Shown one piece after another: positions 40,866 through 48,812 of a stretch of 64,000 nt of DNA. This stretch comes from DAOTVC01 sp034437215 (GTDB taxonomy: Bacteria; Chloroflexota; Anaerolineae; B4-G1; SLSP01). Where the stretch lies: the NCBI GenBank assembly GCA_034437215.1, contig DAOTVC010000101.1, forward strand, positions 16,265 to 80,264, given 5' to 3'. The translations under genes and the position numbers were made by a program. How positions within the stretch are numbered: position 1 is the stretch's first letter; each line of letters begins with the position of its first letter. The notes below the pieces were generated by a model that did no database searches, was not told the DNA's origin, and was given only the letters and a program-made list of their open reading frames with translations.

Positions 40866-41450
40866 TTAACCGCTCTTGTACCTATTTACCGGTAGGCGCC
40901 GCCGGCGCCATCGAAGAACGAGGAAGACGAGCAGTGCCAACAGGAAGAACCAGATGATAATGAGGTAGGGAAAGATCACCGCCACAACAGAGGTGATGAC
41001 GGCAATCACTTCCTCGATGGTGCTCACGATGGGGTTCCCCACGCCCGCCGTCGTGGCGGTGACCACGGGGCGCGCGCCCGCCTTGACCACGTGTACCCCT
41101 CCGGCCAACAGGATGCCGCAGCCCAGAGCCAGCACCGGATGGAGGCCGATGGACTCCTGCGTGGTGGAGGCAAACATGATGGCGCCTGCCGTGGGGCGAA
41201 TGACAGTCTGGATGACGTCGTTCGCCGAATCGACGGCGGGGATCTTGTCGGCGAGAATATCGATGATGAGCAAGACGCTCAAGAGCCCGATGATCCACCA
41301 GCTGGTCAGCACGTCCCAGGGTTCTCCCAACTCCACGAGAGACGTCAGGCGTCCCAGGAGCGCTACGGTCAAGAGAGGGATGTAGGCATTGAGACCCGCG
41401 GACGTCGAAAGGCCAAAGGCTGAGGCTAAATCCATAAATGCTTCTATCAT
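40866..41450 (-). CDS. DUF4126-like integral membrane protein
   Basis: This 194-residue protein has four or five transmembrane helices. The N-terminal GLSTSAGLNAYIPLLTVAL and central DKIPAVDSANDVIQTVIRPTAGAI, HVVKAGARPVVTATTAGVGNP are the marks of DUF4126. The C-terminal end is basic (LRWRRRRLPVNRYKSG). Function is unknown; relatives are found beside DedA-like and transport genes. GGAGG precedes the ATG. Confidence 0.87.
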   Translation of the reverse strand: MIEAFMDLASAFGLSTSAGLNAYIPLLTVALLGRLTSLVELGEPWDVLTSWWIIGLLSVLLIIDILADKIPAVDSANDVIQTVIRPTAGAIMFASTTQESIGLHPVLALGCGILLAGGVHVVKAGARPVVTATTAGVGNPIVSTIEEVIAVITSVVAVIFPYLIIIWFFLLALLVFLVLRWRRRRLPVNRYKSG

Positions 41451-41569
41451 CGTCTCCTCCCCTCCCCTACTGCTGCTCTCATTATAGAGAACCTAATCGA
41501 AATAGGCAAATGCAGTATAGTCCCTCCTTCTACTACGAGAAGCAGGGCGGGAGGTTGCAGATCCAAGCA

Positions 41570-41597
41570 TTGACAAAAACCGGGATTCTGGTACAAT
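41570..41597 (+). promoter_or_regulatory. Promoter of tRNA-Glu
   Basis: TTGACA (41570-41575), 16-bp spacer and TACAAT (41592-41597), 16 bp before the tRNA. Confidence 0.85.
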
Positions 41598-41613
41598 ACC
41601 GAGCGTTGGGAAA

Positions 41614-41689
41614 GACCCCATCGTCTAGTGGCCTAGGACGCCGGCCTCTCAAGCCGGAAACAGGGATTCGACTTCCCTTGGGGTCACCA
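41614..41689 (+). tRNA. tRNA-Glu (anticodon CTC)
   Basis: This 76-base cloverleaf has acceptor GACCCC pairing with GGGGTC, D-arm GTCTAGTGGCCTAGGAC, anticodon stem CCGGC/GCCGG with loop CTCTCAA (anticodon CTC), and T-arm AGGGATTCGACTTCCCT (the outermost pair is approximate). The discriminator is A and CCA is encoded. It reads GAG codons. A terminator follows directly. Confidence 0.97.
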
Positions 41690-41694
41690 AAGAG

Positions 41695-41726
41695 GGCCGG
41701 TGCCACGTGTGGGCACCGGCCTTTGT
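41695..41726 (+). terminator. Terminator of tRNA-Glu
   Basis: GGCCGGTGCC pairs with GGCACCGGCC, followed by TTTGT. Confidence 0.88.
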
Positions 41727-41767
41727 GCTATAATGGACACCTAACTTCAAAAGAGCGGAGGTGTCCA
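41726..41767 (+). promoter_or_regulatory. Extended -10 promoter with inverted repeat spanning to the start codon
   Basis: TGCTATAAT (41726-41734) is an extended -10. The perfect inverted repeat TGGACACC (41734-41741) and GGTGTCCA (41760-41767) flanks the start region and includes part of the GGAGG ribosome site and the A of ATG. It could be an operator or, if transcription starts early, a hairpin masking translation. Confidence 0.6.
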
Positions 41768-42234
41768 TGCAGATCGCAGCGCTCCCGAAGATCACAGCAT
41801 CCCATCTCGTGAAGTCCATCGATCTCAACCACCACGGCACCCTCTTCGCCGGACGTATGGCGGAGTGGCTGGTCGAAGCCGGCTTCATGACCGCCCGCGC
41901 CGCCCTCGACGTCCACCCCTCGCACATCGTCTGCGTCCGCCTGCACGGGATGGACTTCCGTCACAGCGTCGCCGGAGGGGAGACGGTGGTGCTGAAGGGG
42001 AAGGCGGCCCACGTAGGACGCAGCAGCATCACCATCCACGTCACTGCCCACGCCTTGCGCGTCGGACAGGAGGTCACCATCGATACCGAGGGCTTCGCGA
42101 CCTTCGTGCACATCGTCGACGGCAGAGCCGTGCCCCACGGGCTGAAGGGAGAGCCGCCCACCGACCCCAAGTCCTGGATGCTCTGGGAGCGCGTCGTCCG
42201 GGCACGCGAGCAGCAGCGCAAGGAGCGTGGATGA
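41767..42234 (+). CDS. Acyl-CoA thioesterase, hotdog fold (YciA/BACH-like)
   Basis: This 155-residue protein hydrolyses acyl-CoA thioesters. The signature LNHHGTLFAGRMAEWLVEAG corresponds to NHxGTLFGG in acyl-CoA hydrolases, and VRLHGMDFRHSV and VGRSSITIHVTA match the rest of the hotdog domain. ATG at 41767 has GGAGG five bases upstream; GTG two codons earlier is less likely. It overlaps the methyltransferase gene by 4 bp (ATGA). Confidence 0.92.
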   Translation: MQIAALPKITASHLVKSIDLNHHGTLFAGRMAEWLVEAGFMTARAALDVHPSHIVCVRLHGMDFRHSVAGGETVVLKGKAAHVGRSSITIHVTAHALRVGQEVTIDTEGFATFVHIVDGRAVPHGLKGEPPTDPKSWMLWERVVRAREQQRKERG

Positions 42235-43109
42235 ACCGCATCGTCCACGGCTCCTGTGAGCGCATGGAGGCGCTGGAGACGGGCAGCGTTGCCCTGACGG
42301 TGACCTCGCCGCCCTACTGGAACGCCATCGATTACGACGTCCACTCCAGCGACAAGTCGCAGAACTACCGCACCCGCCGGTACGACGAGGGCTACGCCGG
42401 CTACGAGGAGTACCTCGACTGGCTGGACGGGGTCTTCGCCGAGGTGCTGCGGGTGACCAAGCCTGGCGGACTCTGCGCCATCGTCATCGGTACGGTGCTC
42501 TTCAAAGGCACCCTCTACCCCGTCCCCTTCGACGTGGTCGCCCGCCTCACCCGCCGGGGCTGGCTCTTCCACCAGGACATCGTCTGGCACAAGTGCACGG
42601 CGGGCGTCAAGCGGGCCGGCGTCGCCATCCAGAAGCCCTACCCCGGCTACTACTACCCCAACATCATGAACGAGTACATCATGCTCCTGCGCAAGCCCGG
42701 CCCCAAGATCTACAAGGAGCGGGAGCAGGTGGAGAAGGAGACGTCCGCCTACCCCATCAACCGCCTCTTCACCATGGACGTCGCCAACAGCATCTGGCAC
42801 ATCGCGCCCGTGCCGCCCGACCACCTCGACCACCCCTGCCCCTTCCCCGAGGAGATCCCCTACCGCCTCATCCAGCTCTACTCCTATCCGGGGGAGCGGG
42901 TCCTCGACCCCTTCGTCGGCTCCGGGCAGACGGTGAAGGTGGCCCGCGCCCTGGGACGGGAGTACGTGGGCTACGACATCATCGAGAAGTACGTGGCGCT
43001 GGCCCGCCGGCGGCTGGAGGAGCCCCTGAGCATCCGGCCCAAGCAGCTCATCGCCACCTTCGAGAAGATCGACCTCGACGAGCCGGCGGGCAAGAAGCGC
43101 AACTCCTGA
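42231..43109 (+). CDS. DNA methyltransferase, amino-MTase (N4-cytosine/N6-adenine) type
   Basis: This 292-residue enzyme has catalytic motif IV TSPPYWNAIDY near residue 28 and SAM-binding motif I DPFVGSGQTVKVA near the C-terminus, the order of beta-class methyltransferases. SPPY is most often seen in N4-cytosine enzymes, DPPY in N6-adenine enzymes. The recognition sequence is unknown. It is coupled to the thioesterase by ATGA overlap and is followed 2 bp later by an uncharacterised gene that could encode a partner. No classical restriction enzyme or specificity subunit is recognised. Confidence 0.9.
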   Translation: MNRIVHGSCERMEALETGSVALTVTSPPYWNAIDYDVHSSDKSQNYRTRRYDEGYAGYEEYLDWLDGVFAEVLRVTKPGGLCAIVIGTVLFKGTLYPVPFDVVARLTRRGWLFHQDIVWHKCTAGVKRAGVAIQKPYPGYYYPNIMNEYIMLLRKPGPKIYKEREQVEKETSAYPINRLFTMDVANSIWHIAPVPPDHLDHPCPFPEEIPYRLIQLYSYPGERVLDPFVGSGQTVKVARALGREYVGYDIIEKYVALARRRLEEPLSIRPKQLIATFEKIDLDEPAGKKRNS

Positions 43110-43111
43110 TC

Positions 43112-44137
43112 ATGCCCATGGCAGAGCCTGAGAACGAAGCCCTGAACCGGAACCGGATCCTCGCCCGCTACCCCTGGCTGGTGCCGAACGACGAGCCCCA
43201 CCTCGTGGTCATGGGCGACGACCTGGACGCGGCGCTGAGCGCGGCCCTCTACCTCCACCTGCACCCCTACGCCCGCCTCGCGGGGGTCTACAGCGGGTAC
43301 ACGACCGTCTACCACGGCACGGACTTCGCCTGGCCCGACGTCCTGGACGCCCTCTGGCTGGACCTCGACATCGCCCACCCGCGCTGCCGCTCCCTGGGCC
43401 ACCACATCGTGCGCCTGGCCCCCGACGATCCCCTGCCCCACTTCGCCGCCAGCTGCAACCTCAACGAGCTGGTGGGACGCTCCGTGGAGCAGGACTTCAG
43501 ACGGAAGTACCCCCTGGGGACCATCCACTTCCTGATGTGGCTCTACGGGGAGCTGGTGCCCACCCTGCCCAACGCCGACCTCCTCATCTGGCTGGCGGAC
43601 TCCGCCTACATCAACGCCCAGTCGAAGGCCTGGAAGCGCAAATGGGGCACGGGGGAGGCGCCGGTGTGGGAGCTGCGACCGGGCTATCGCGGGAACGTGC
43701 GGGAGTGGCTCTACGAGATCATGCCCTACCCGCCCCTGCAGAGGTGCTTCGAGGTGGTCGAAGAGCCGGCGTGGGAGGCTCGGATGGCCCGCTTCCAGAA
43801 GGAGGTGCTGGAGGGGGCGAAGTTCGCGCAGGGGCCCGGGCAGGCGGCCTCCCAGCACCTGCGCCTCTCGGGCTGGCAGTGCCAGCCGCCCGCGGACGTC
43901 GCCATGGGGGCCTACATGCGCCGCCTGCTGGCCTTCGTCGCCCAGCGCACCGGCTGGCACCTCCGCCCGGCGCAGATCGCGCCCCTGAAAGAGTTGCAGG
44001 CGCGCTCAGGAGAACGCAAGCGCGCCCCGGTCGCACTGGTGCGCGAAGTGGGGCTCGCTGCCTTCCTGAACCGCTGCCAGATCTTCTCCTACGTCTTCCA
44101 GAGCCTCAGAACCCTCAACTACACCACCGGGCTCTAG
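43112..44137 (+). CDS. Uncharacterised protein with degenerate DHH-phosphoesterase-like N-terminus
   Basis: This protein has up to 341 residues. The N-terminal part reads VVMGDDLDAALSAALYLHLHP, similar to DHH motif I (DxDGxxSA), then ALWLDLDIAHP and SLGHHIVRL, similar to motif II and the DHH motif with Gly in place of the first Asp. The rest (FLMWLYGELVPTLPNADLLI, WLADSAYINAQSKAWKRKW, GYRGNVREWLYEIMP) is not recognised. It starts 2 bp after the methyltransferase stop without a clear ribosome site (ATG at 43112 or 43118), so translation is probably coupled. A nuclease or phosphodiesterase partner of the methyltransferase is possible but unproven. Confidence 0.8.
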   Translation: MPMAEPENEALNRNRILARYPWLVPNDEPHLVVMGDDLDAALSAALYLHLHPYARLAGVYSGYTTVYHGTDFAWPDVLDALWLDLDIAHPRCRSLGHHIVRLAPDDPLPHFAASCNLNELVGRSVEQDFRRKYPLGTIHFLMWLYGELVPTLPNADLLIWLADSAYINAQSKAWKRKWGTGEAPVWELRPGYRGNVREWLYEIMPYPPLQRCFEVVEEPAWEARMARFQKEVLEGAKFAQGPGQAASQHLRLSGWQCQPPADVAMGAYMRRLLAFVAQRTGWHLRPAQIAPLKELQARSGERKRAPVALVREVGLAAFLNRCQIFSYVFQSLRTLNYTTGL

Positions 44138-45531
44138 GGGGCCTCGGAGCGCGCCCGGATCTCGACGGCCCGCGCCGCCATGAGGGCGCGCAGGCGCTGC
44201 GAGTCCCGCGGATAGGCCCAGTAGAAGAGGGAGAAGAGCAGGAAACAGAGGACCCAGGGGACGGGGATGGTCCAGACCAGAGCACGGGTCAGCCCGATGC
44301 TGTCGGCGAGGCTACCGGCGATGAGGGCCGAGATGGCCGCAAAGCCGCTCTCGATGAAGGTGACCATGGCGAAGGCCGTCCCCCGCAGCTCCGGCGGCAC
44401 TGTCGCCTGCATCATGGGCTCCTTCGCCCCCTTGCCGGGCCAGCTGATGAGCAGCGCCGTCCCGAAGCAGAGGAAGAAGAAGGGCCAGAAGGACCAGCCC
44501 TCCGTCTGGGTGAGCATCACGAAGCTGAGGGGGATGCCGAAGAAGACGGAGAGCTGCCCGATGAAGGGGCGCCCGTAGGGAGGGTAGCGCTCCTCCGCCC
44601 AATCTCCCAGCACCCCGCCGACGACGTTGCTGATGGCAGTGCCGAGGACGATCCCGGCGAAGGCCAGCGTAGCGCTCCCCTGGGGATGACCGAAGACGAT
44701 CTCCTCCGTCATGCCTCGAACGTCCACCATCCAGGTGATAAAGTAGAGGCCCATGACCACCCAGGGCATCGTGCCCGAGAGCCCCTGGAGGATAGCGACC
44801 CAGATGGTGGGGATGGAGAGCACCTTGGACAGATCGCTCAGCCGGACGGCGTACCTCTCCGCCGCCTCCTCGGTGATGGTGCCGGCCAGCTCGGGCTCGG
44901 CGGCGCCCCGCACGGGCTCGTGGACGAAGAGGGCGACCACCAGGCCCGTGACGACGCTCATCCCGCCGAGGAGGAAGAAGCCCCAGCGCCAGAGATCAGG
45001 CGAGGCCAGAAAGCCCAGCCCCAGGGTGCCGACGATGATCCCCAGGACGCCGATGGCCTCCAGCATCCCCAGCGCCCGCCCCCGCTGGCGCGGTGGGAAG
45101 GTGTCCGCCATGAGAGAGAAGGTGGCGGGCATGAGACAGCCCAGCCCCAGCCCGGAGATGGCGCGGATGACCAGGAGCTGCCCGAAGTTCTGCGTCAGCC
45201 CCACCCCCATCGTCCAGATCCCCCAGATTCCCGTACCGAAGATGATGACCTTCTTGCGGGAGATCTTGTCGGCGGCGTAGCCCCAGAAGGGAGCGCTGAG
45301 GGACTGCAGGACATTGCGGATGGTCCCGATGGTGCCCAGGTTGGTGTAGCTGAGCCCCCAGAGGGATTGCAGCGTGGGGAAGAGCACCGACATGGCCTGG
45401 CCCTCCCCCTGATCGATAAAGTAGCCGAAGGCGAGGGCGATGAGAGTGCGCCACCGCCACGCCTTCTCCTGCGTTGCGGGCGCCGCTTCGACGGGAGCGA
45501 CGGGTGAAACCTGTGCGATTTGCTGTGCCAC
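44134..45531 (-). CDS. MFS transporter
   Basis: This 465-residue integral membrane protein has about twelve transmembrane helices. The MFS loop 2-3 motif is GYAADKISRKKVI, and a second-half relative GGVLGDWAEERYPPYGRP is seen. MLEAIGVLGIIVGTLGLG after helix 4 matches the antiporter region. Substrate unknown; the sequence style fits the sugar/organic-anion or spinster-like MFS groups. Its stop codon overlaps the stop of the convergent DHH-like gene (44134-44137), so no terminator separates them. Confidence 0.93.
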   Translation of the reverse strand: MAQQIAQVSPVAPVEAAPATQEKAWRWRTLIALAFGYFIDQGEGQAMSVLFPTLQSLWGLSYTNLGTIGTIRNVLQSLSAPFWGYAADKISRKKVIIFGTGIWGIWTMGVGLTQNFGQLLVIRAISGLGLGCLMPATFSLMADTFPPRQRGRALGMLEAIGVLGIIVGTLGLGFLASPDLWRWGFFLLGGMSVVTGLVVALFVHEPVRGAAEPELAGTITEEAAERYAVRLSDLSKVLSIPTIWVAILQGLSGTMPWVVMGLYFITWMVDVRGMTEEIVFGHPQGSATLAFAGIVLGTAISNVVGGVLGDWAEERYPPYGRPFIGQLSVFFGIPLSFVMLTQTEGWSFWPFFFLCFGTALLISWPGKGAKEPMMQATVPPELRGTAFAMVTFIESGFAAISALIAGSLADSIGLTRALVWTIPVPWVLCFLLFSLFYWAYPRDSQRLRALMAARAVEIRARSEAP

Positions 45532-45554
45532 GATAAGGCCTCCTTAAAAAGATA

Positions 45555-45598
45555 GGGATTAGTGAGAAGTAAGGGGTGAGTAGGGATCAGGGACAAGG
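45555..45598. repeat. Heptameric GGGATTA-type repeats upstream of the MFS gene
   Basis: The stretch tiles in sevens: GGGATTA, GTGAGAA, GTAAGGG, GTGAGTA, GGGATCA, GGGACAA. Confidence 0.65.
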
Positions 45599-45690
45599 TC
45601 ACGGAGCACCCACCTGGTCGAGAAATAGCCAATGGTTATAATTGGCCCTGTAAATGAACAGAATTCTACTCCTGAAGTCCCCACCGCTGC

Positions 45691-45871
45691 ATTACTGATC
45701 CGGACGAGTACTGCTAAACCGGGCCGGGCTACGACCTCTCCGCCGGCGGTTAAAAACCGCCGGCTACCGTATTGAAGTCGGCTGAAGCCGACTGAGGATG
45801 GGCTTCCGGTAGTGTGCTTGCTGGAGCACACTTTTTTCTTGGTAGCCTTTAGCCTTTTATGTCCGGATCAG
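45691..45871. mobile_element. MITE-like inverted-repeat element
   Basis: ACTGATCCGGAC (45694-45705) and GTCCGGATCAGT (45860-45871) are perfect 12-bp terminal inverted repeats 178 bp apart overall. Inside are the palindromes CCGGCGGTTAAAAACCGCCGG and AGTCGGCTGAAGCCGACT (45776-45793) and a terminator-like hairpin. The left end plus the first palindrome recur at 28231-28293. No transposase is present. The right end overlaps the stop codon of the DUF3795 gene. With the heptamer array it makes up the 336-bp gap 45532-45867. Confidence 0.6.
45811..45837 (+). terminator. Terminator-like hairpin inside the inverted-repeat element
   Basis: AGTGTGCT pairs with AGCACACT around TGCTGG, followed by six T. 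Confidence 0.75.
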
Positions 45872-46290
45872 TAGTCGTCCGGCTCCTCTGCGGAGCGGCG
45901 CAGGGCTTCGAGACGCGGCCGGTTCTCGTAGGGGCGGATGAAGAGCCGGTACTCCTCCTCGGGGAGCTCCTCTCCCACCTGCTCCTGGAGCTCTTCGTAG
46001 AGGACGATGCGCGTGCGCAGCTTCTCGCAGACATAGTTCTCACAGCCGGCGCAGGTCTCCAGATCCCGGGCCATGACGCAGGGCCGCACGGGACAGCGCG
46101 GGTCGATAAGACGGGGGTTCTCCGTCAGGCAGCCCTCACAGTAGATCTCCTCCGGCGGGATGCGAAAACCGAAGTACTTGTGCCAGCCGTCACTCAAGCG
46201 CTGCCGGTTCTCGGGGTCCGCCTCGACGTTGGGCTTGTAGGCCAGACAGAGGTCGCAGCGGTAACCGCAACGCGTCACGATCGCTTCCAT
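45868..46290 (-). CDS. DUF3795-like cysteine-rich protein
   Basis: This 140-residue protein has many cysteines in pairs: CGYRCDLC near the N-terminus, YCEGCL, CPVRPCVMARDLETCAGC and CEKL. This is the pattern of DUF3795, a likely zinc- or iron-sulfur-binding domain of unknown role. ATG at 46290 has TTGGAG upstream; the longer frame runs into the tandem repeat at 46312-46359 and is rejected. The stop codon TGA is formed by the end of the inverted-repeat element. Confidence 0.85.
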   Translation of the reverse strand: MEAIVTRCGYRCDLCLAYKPNVEADPENRQRLSDGWHKYFGFRIPPEEIYCEGCLTENPRLIDPRCPVRPCVMARDLETCAGCENYVCEKLRTRIVLYEELQEQVGEELPEEEYRLFIRPYENRPRLEALRRSAEEPDDY

Positions 46291-46311
46291 GCTAATCTCC
46301 AAGAGTTGGAC

Positions 46312-46359
46312 AGCTCCTGCTTCACACGGCTCCTGCTTCACACGGCTCCTGCTTCACAT
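46312..46359. repeat. 16-bp tandem repeat, three units
   Basis: (A/G)GCTCCTGCTTCACA(C/T) is repeated at 46312-46327, 46328-46343 and 46344-46359. The last unit includes the stop codon of the TPR gene (46354-46356). Confidence 0.93.
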
Positions 46360-46722
46360 GGAGGAGAGGGTCCGGAGCAAGCGGCTGACGTTATCGGAGT
46401 CAACCCCCGGGCTGAGACCGGGGGAGGAGCGGGGTGCGTCAGGCACCTCCTCCTCGGCCTGCGACGTCTCCTCCTCCCGAGCCTGAGAGCGCAGGTGGGC
46501 CAGGCCCCGCCGGGCCATCTCGTGGTCGGGGTTGATCTTCAGGACCTGCTCCAGGCAGTAGATGCGCTGCTGATTGTCGCTGACACCGCTGGCCATCCAG
46601 AGCCAGGCGCTCTCATTCTGAGGATCGGCCTTCAGAATCTGTTTCAGCAGCCTTCTACCCGCCTGTTTGTCTCCGGCCTTGATGAGCCGGACGGCCTCTT
46701 TCAAAAGTGCGGCAACGTTCAT
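46354..46722 (-). CDS. Small TPR-repeat protein
   Basis: This 122-residue protein has two TPR-like helix pairs (NVAALLKEAVRLIKAGDKQA, RRLLKQILKADPQNESAWLW, CLEQVLKINPDHEMARRGL) followed by an acidic, flexible tail (EEETSQAEEEVPDAP). Such small TPR proteins are abundant in Anaerolineae-like genomes and mediate protein contacts. ATG at 46722 has AGGAAGAG upstream. It follows the LuxR-kelch gene. Confidence 0.85.
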   Translation of the reverse strand: MNVAALLKEAVRLIKAGDKQAGRRLLKQILKADPQNESAWLWMASGVSDNQQRIYCLEQVLKINPDHEMARRGLAHLRSQAREEETSQAEEEVPDAPRSSPGLSPGVDSDNVSRLLRTLSSM

Positions 46723-46767
46723 CGTTCTCTTCCTAACCCCATCTCTCACCGGTGTATGCCACGTCGT

Positions 46768-48132
46768 TCAGGGTAAGGTAACGGGAATAAAGACGCGGAA
46801 GGGCAGGACCTCCAGCGTGTAGGTACGGTTGAGGTAGTCACCGCTCCAGCCGCCGACGGCGTAGAGGGAGGTCTCCCAACCGGCGAGACCCAGATTGCGC
46901 CACTCGCCCACGAGGGGCGACTCCAACACCATCCAGAGATCGTCGTTGGGGTTGTAGCGCTCGTTGAAGCCCAAGTAGCTCTCCCACCCACCGCCGATGG
47001 CGTAGAGCTGCCCCCCCAAGGCCGCCAGACCCAGCCCCCCGCGCGGCTGCAGCAGCGGAGCGCAGGTCTCCCAGGCCTCCGCCTCCGGCAGATAGACCTC
47101 GCAGGCTCCCAGCTCGTCGCCGTCGTAGCCGCCGACGTAGAAAGCACGCTCGGCGAGGAAAGCCGCTCCCCCGAATCCCCGGGCCTCGGCGGGCGGGGGG
47201 AGCTCTTCCCAGGTGTCGGTGAGAGGATCGTAAGCGTAGGCCACGGCGCGAAAGCGGCTGCCATCCCACCCGCCGAAGAGGTAGGCCCGCTCGGGGTCGG
47301 CGGCCAGAGCGTAGCCGCAGAGAGCTTCGGGCAGGGCCGCCCGCTCCTCCCACGCGTCTCGCTCGGGGTCGTAGAAGTGCACGGCGGTCGTCGGCGCCCC
47401 TTGAGCGTCACAGCCCCCGGGGACGAGGAGCCCGCCCTGCAAGGGCACCGCCTCGACGTTCGCCAGCGCCAGGGGACGGGGAGCGACGCTCTCCCAGCGC
47501 GCTTCGTCGATGAGGTAGACGTCGGCAAGGTCGGTGGTCCCCTCGGGTGTCACCCCACCGACGACGTAGAGGCGGCGGTTGAGGGCCGCGGCGGCAAAGC
47601 GAGTGCGCCGCACCGATAGGGGGACCAACTCCTCCCAGCGATCCTCGCCGGTGGGCACAGGCACCGCCACCCCGCTGTCCGGTTCGTCGATCAGCCCGCT
47701 GGAAGAGCTGCCCACCGCGGTCTCCGTCTCTCCGGGCGGCAGAAAAAGCACCAGAAGGGCCAGGAGCAGGCCGACGGAGAGCGCAACCCAGCGCACCCGC
47801 GGCCAGTCGGGGAGGGCGAGCAGGGGCGCTGTGGCGGTGCCGGCCGGCTCGACGACCGTCTCTCCGGCCGGCACCGCCACAGCCACCTCCACGGGCGCGG
47901 TCTCCGCCGCCGCCTCGGGCACCGAGATCCACCCCTCGCGCACGGCGAGGATGGAGAGCTCCGTGCGAGAGGCCACCCCCGTCTTGGTGAAGATATTGCG
48001 GAGGTGCACCTTGACCGTGTTGGGGCTGAGGTAGACCTGGGCCGCGATCTCCCGGTTGGTCAGACCCTCGGCGACGAGGACCACCATCTCCAGCTCCCGC
48101 TCGCTGAGCGGCTCCCCATACTCAACCGGCAT
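46768..48132 (-). CDS. Membrane-anchored LuxR-type regulator with external kelch beta-propeller
   Basis: This 454-residue protein has a GerE/LuxR HTH at residues 8-66 (LSERELEMVVLVAEGLTNREIA, LSPNTVKVHLRNIFTKTGV), a linker, one transmembrane helix (VRWVALSVGLLLALLVLFLPPG) and then about six kelch repeats (for example LNRRLYVVGGVTPEG, ERAYLFGGWDGSRFR, ERAFYVGGYDGDELG, LYAIGGGWESY, LYAVGGWSGDY) filling the C-terminus. The topology, DNA-binding domain inside and propeller outside, resembles ToxR/CadC-type one-component sensors. Ligand and targets are unknown. ATG at 48132 lies inside the end of the kinase gene (11-bp overlap), so the two are coupled. Confidence 0.88.
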   Translation of the reverse strand: MPVEYGEPLSERELEMVVLVAEGLTNREIAAQVYLSPNTVKVHLRNIFTKTGVASRTELSILAVREGWISVPEAAAETAPVEVAVAVPAGETVVEPAGTATAPLLALPDWPRVRWVALSVGLLLALLVLFLPPGETETAVGSSSSGLIDEPDSGVAVPVPTGEDRWEELVPLSVRRTRFAAAALNRRLYVVGGVTPEGTTDLADVYLIDEARWESVAPRPLALANVEAVPLQGGLLVPGGCDAQGAPTTAVHFYDPERDAWEERAALPEALCGYALAADPERAYLFGGWDGSRFRAVAYAYDPLTDTWEELPPPAEARGFGGAAFLAERAFYVGGYDGDELGACEVYLPEAEAWETCAPLLQPRGGLGLAALGGQLYAIGGGWESYLGFNERYNPNDDLWMVLESPLVGEWRNLGLAGWETSLYAVGGWSGDYLNRTYTLEVLPFRVFIPVTLP

Positions 48133-48784
48133 GGGACGCCTCCACGTCGGGGAACTCCACCGATTCGCGGCCCGCCAGCTTCTCCTGCACCCGCCCGGCG
48201 ATGATCTCCAGGTGATGAGGATAGCGCACGAAATCCAGGGCGTCACCGGGCACCGTCAGCACCGGGCAGAGATCGAAGGCGACGAGCCACTCATCGTAGA
48301 AGCTCTCCAACAGCCTCAGGTAGTCGGGCGAGATGCTCCTCTCCATCTCCCGATCCCGCCGCCGGATGCGTTCCACGAGCGTCGGCACACCCGCCCGGAT
48401 GTAGATCAGGAGGTCGGGGCGCGGGAGGGCCTCGACGACGAAGTCGTAGAGACGGCGGTAGGCCAGGTAGTCGCGCTCCGACATGTTACCCGCCTCATGC
48501 AGGGCCCGGGCGAAGATGTGGGCGTCCTCGTAGATGCTGCGATCGATGATCACCGAGGAGGCGTGCACCGCCATCCGGCGGTGCTGCTCCGCACGGTGTC
48601 CCAGGAAGAAGACCTGAAGATGGAAGCTCCACGTCCGCATGTCGCCGTAGAAGTCGGGCAGGTAGGGATTATCGGCGACGGACTCGTAGCCGATCTTCCA
48701 GCCCAGGCGGTCGCCCAGGCGCTCGGCGAGGGAGGTCTTCCCGGCACCGATGTTTCCGGCAATAAGCACGAGATGGTTAGCCAT
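48122..48784 (-). CDS. Deoxynucleoside kinase (dGK/dAK family)
   Basis: This 220-residue kinase phosphorylates deoxynucleosides for salvage. The P-loop is GNIGAGKT (10-17), the substrate-binding region includes DRSIYEDAHIF, and the arginine-rich lid is ERIRRRDREMERSI. Length and motifs match bacterial deoxyadenosine/deoxyguanosine kinases. It is upstream of, and overlaps, the LuxR-kelch gene; why they are coupled is unclear. Confidence 0.93.
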   Translation of the reverse strand: MANHLVLIAGNIGAGKTSLAERLGDRLGWKIGYESVADNPYLPDFYGDMRTWSFHLQVFFLGHRAEQHRRMAVHASSVIIDRSIYEDAHIFARALHEAGNMSERDYLAYRRLYDFVVEALPRPDLLIYIRAGVPTLVERIRRRDREMERSISPDYLRLLESFYDEWLVAFDLCPVLTVPGDALDFVRYPHHLEIIAGRVQEKLAGRESVEFPDVEASHAG

Positions 48785-48812
48785 AAACCTCGATCACAAA
48801 GTGAAATCAGTA

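Noticed and set aside
43112..44137. Type II restriction endonuclease paired with the methyltransferase
   Set aside because: No PD-(D/E)XK, HNH or GIY-YIG motif is visible; only DHH-like motifs, so restriction activity is not claimed.
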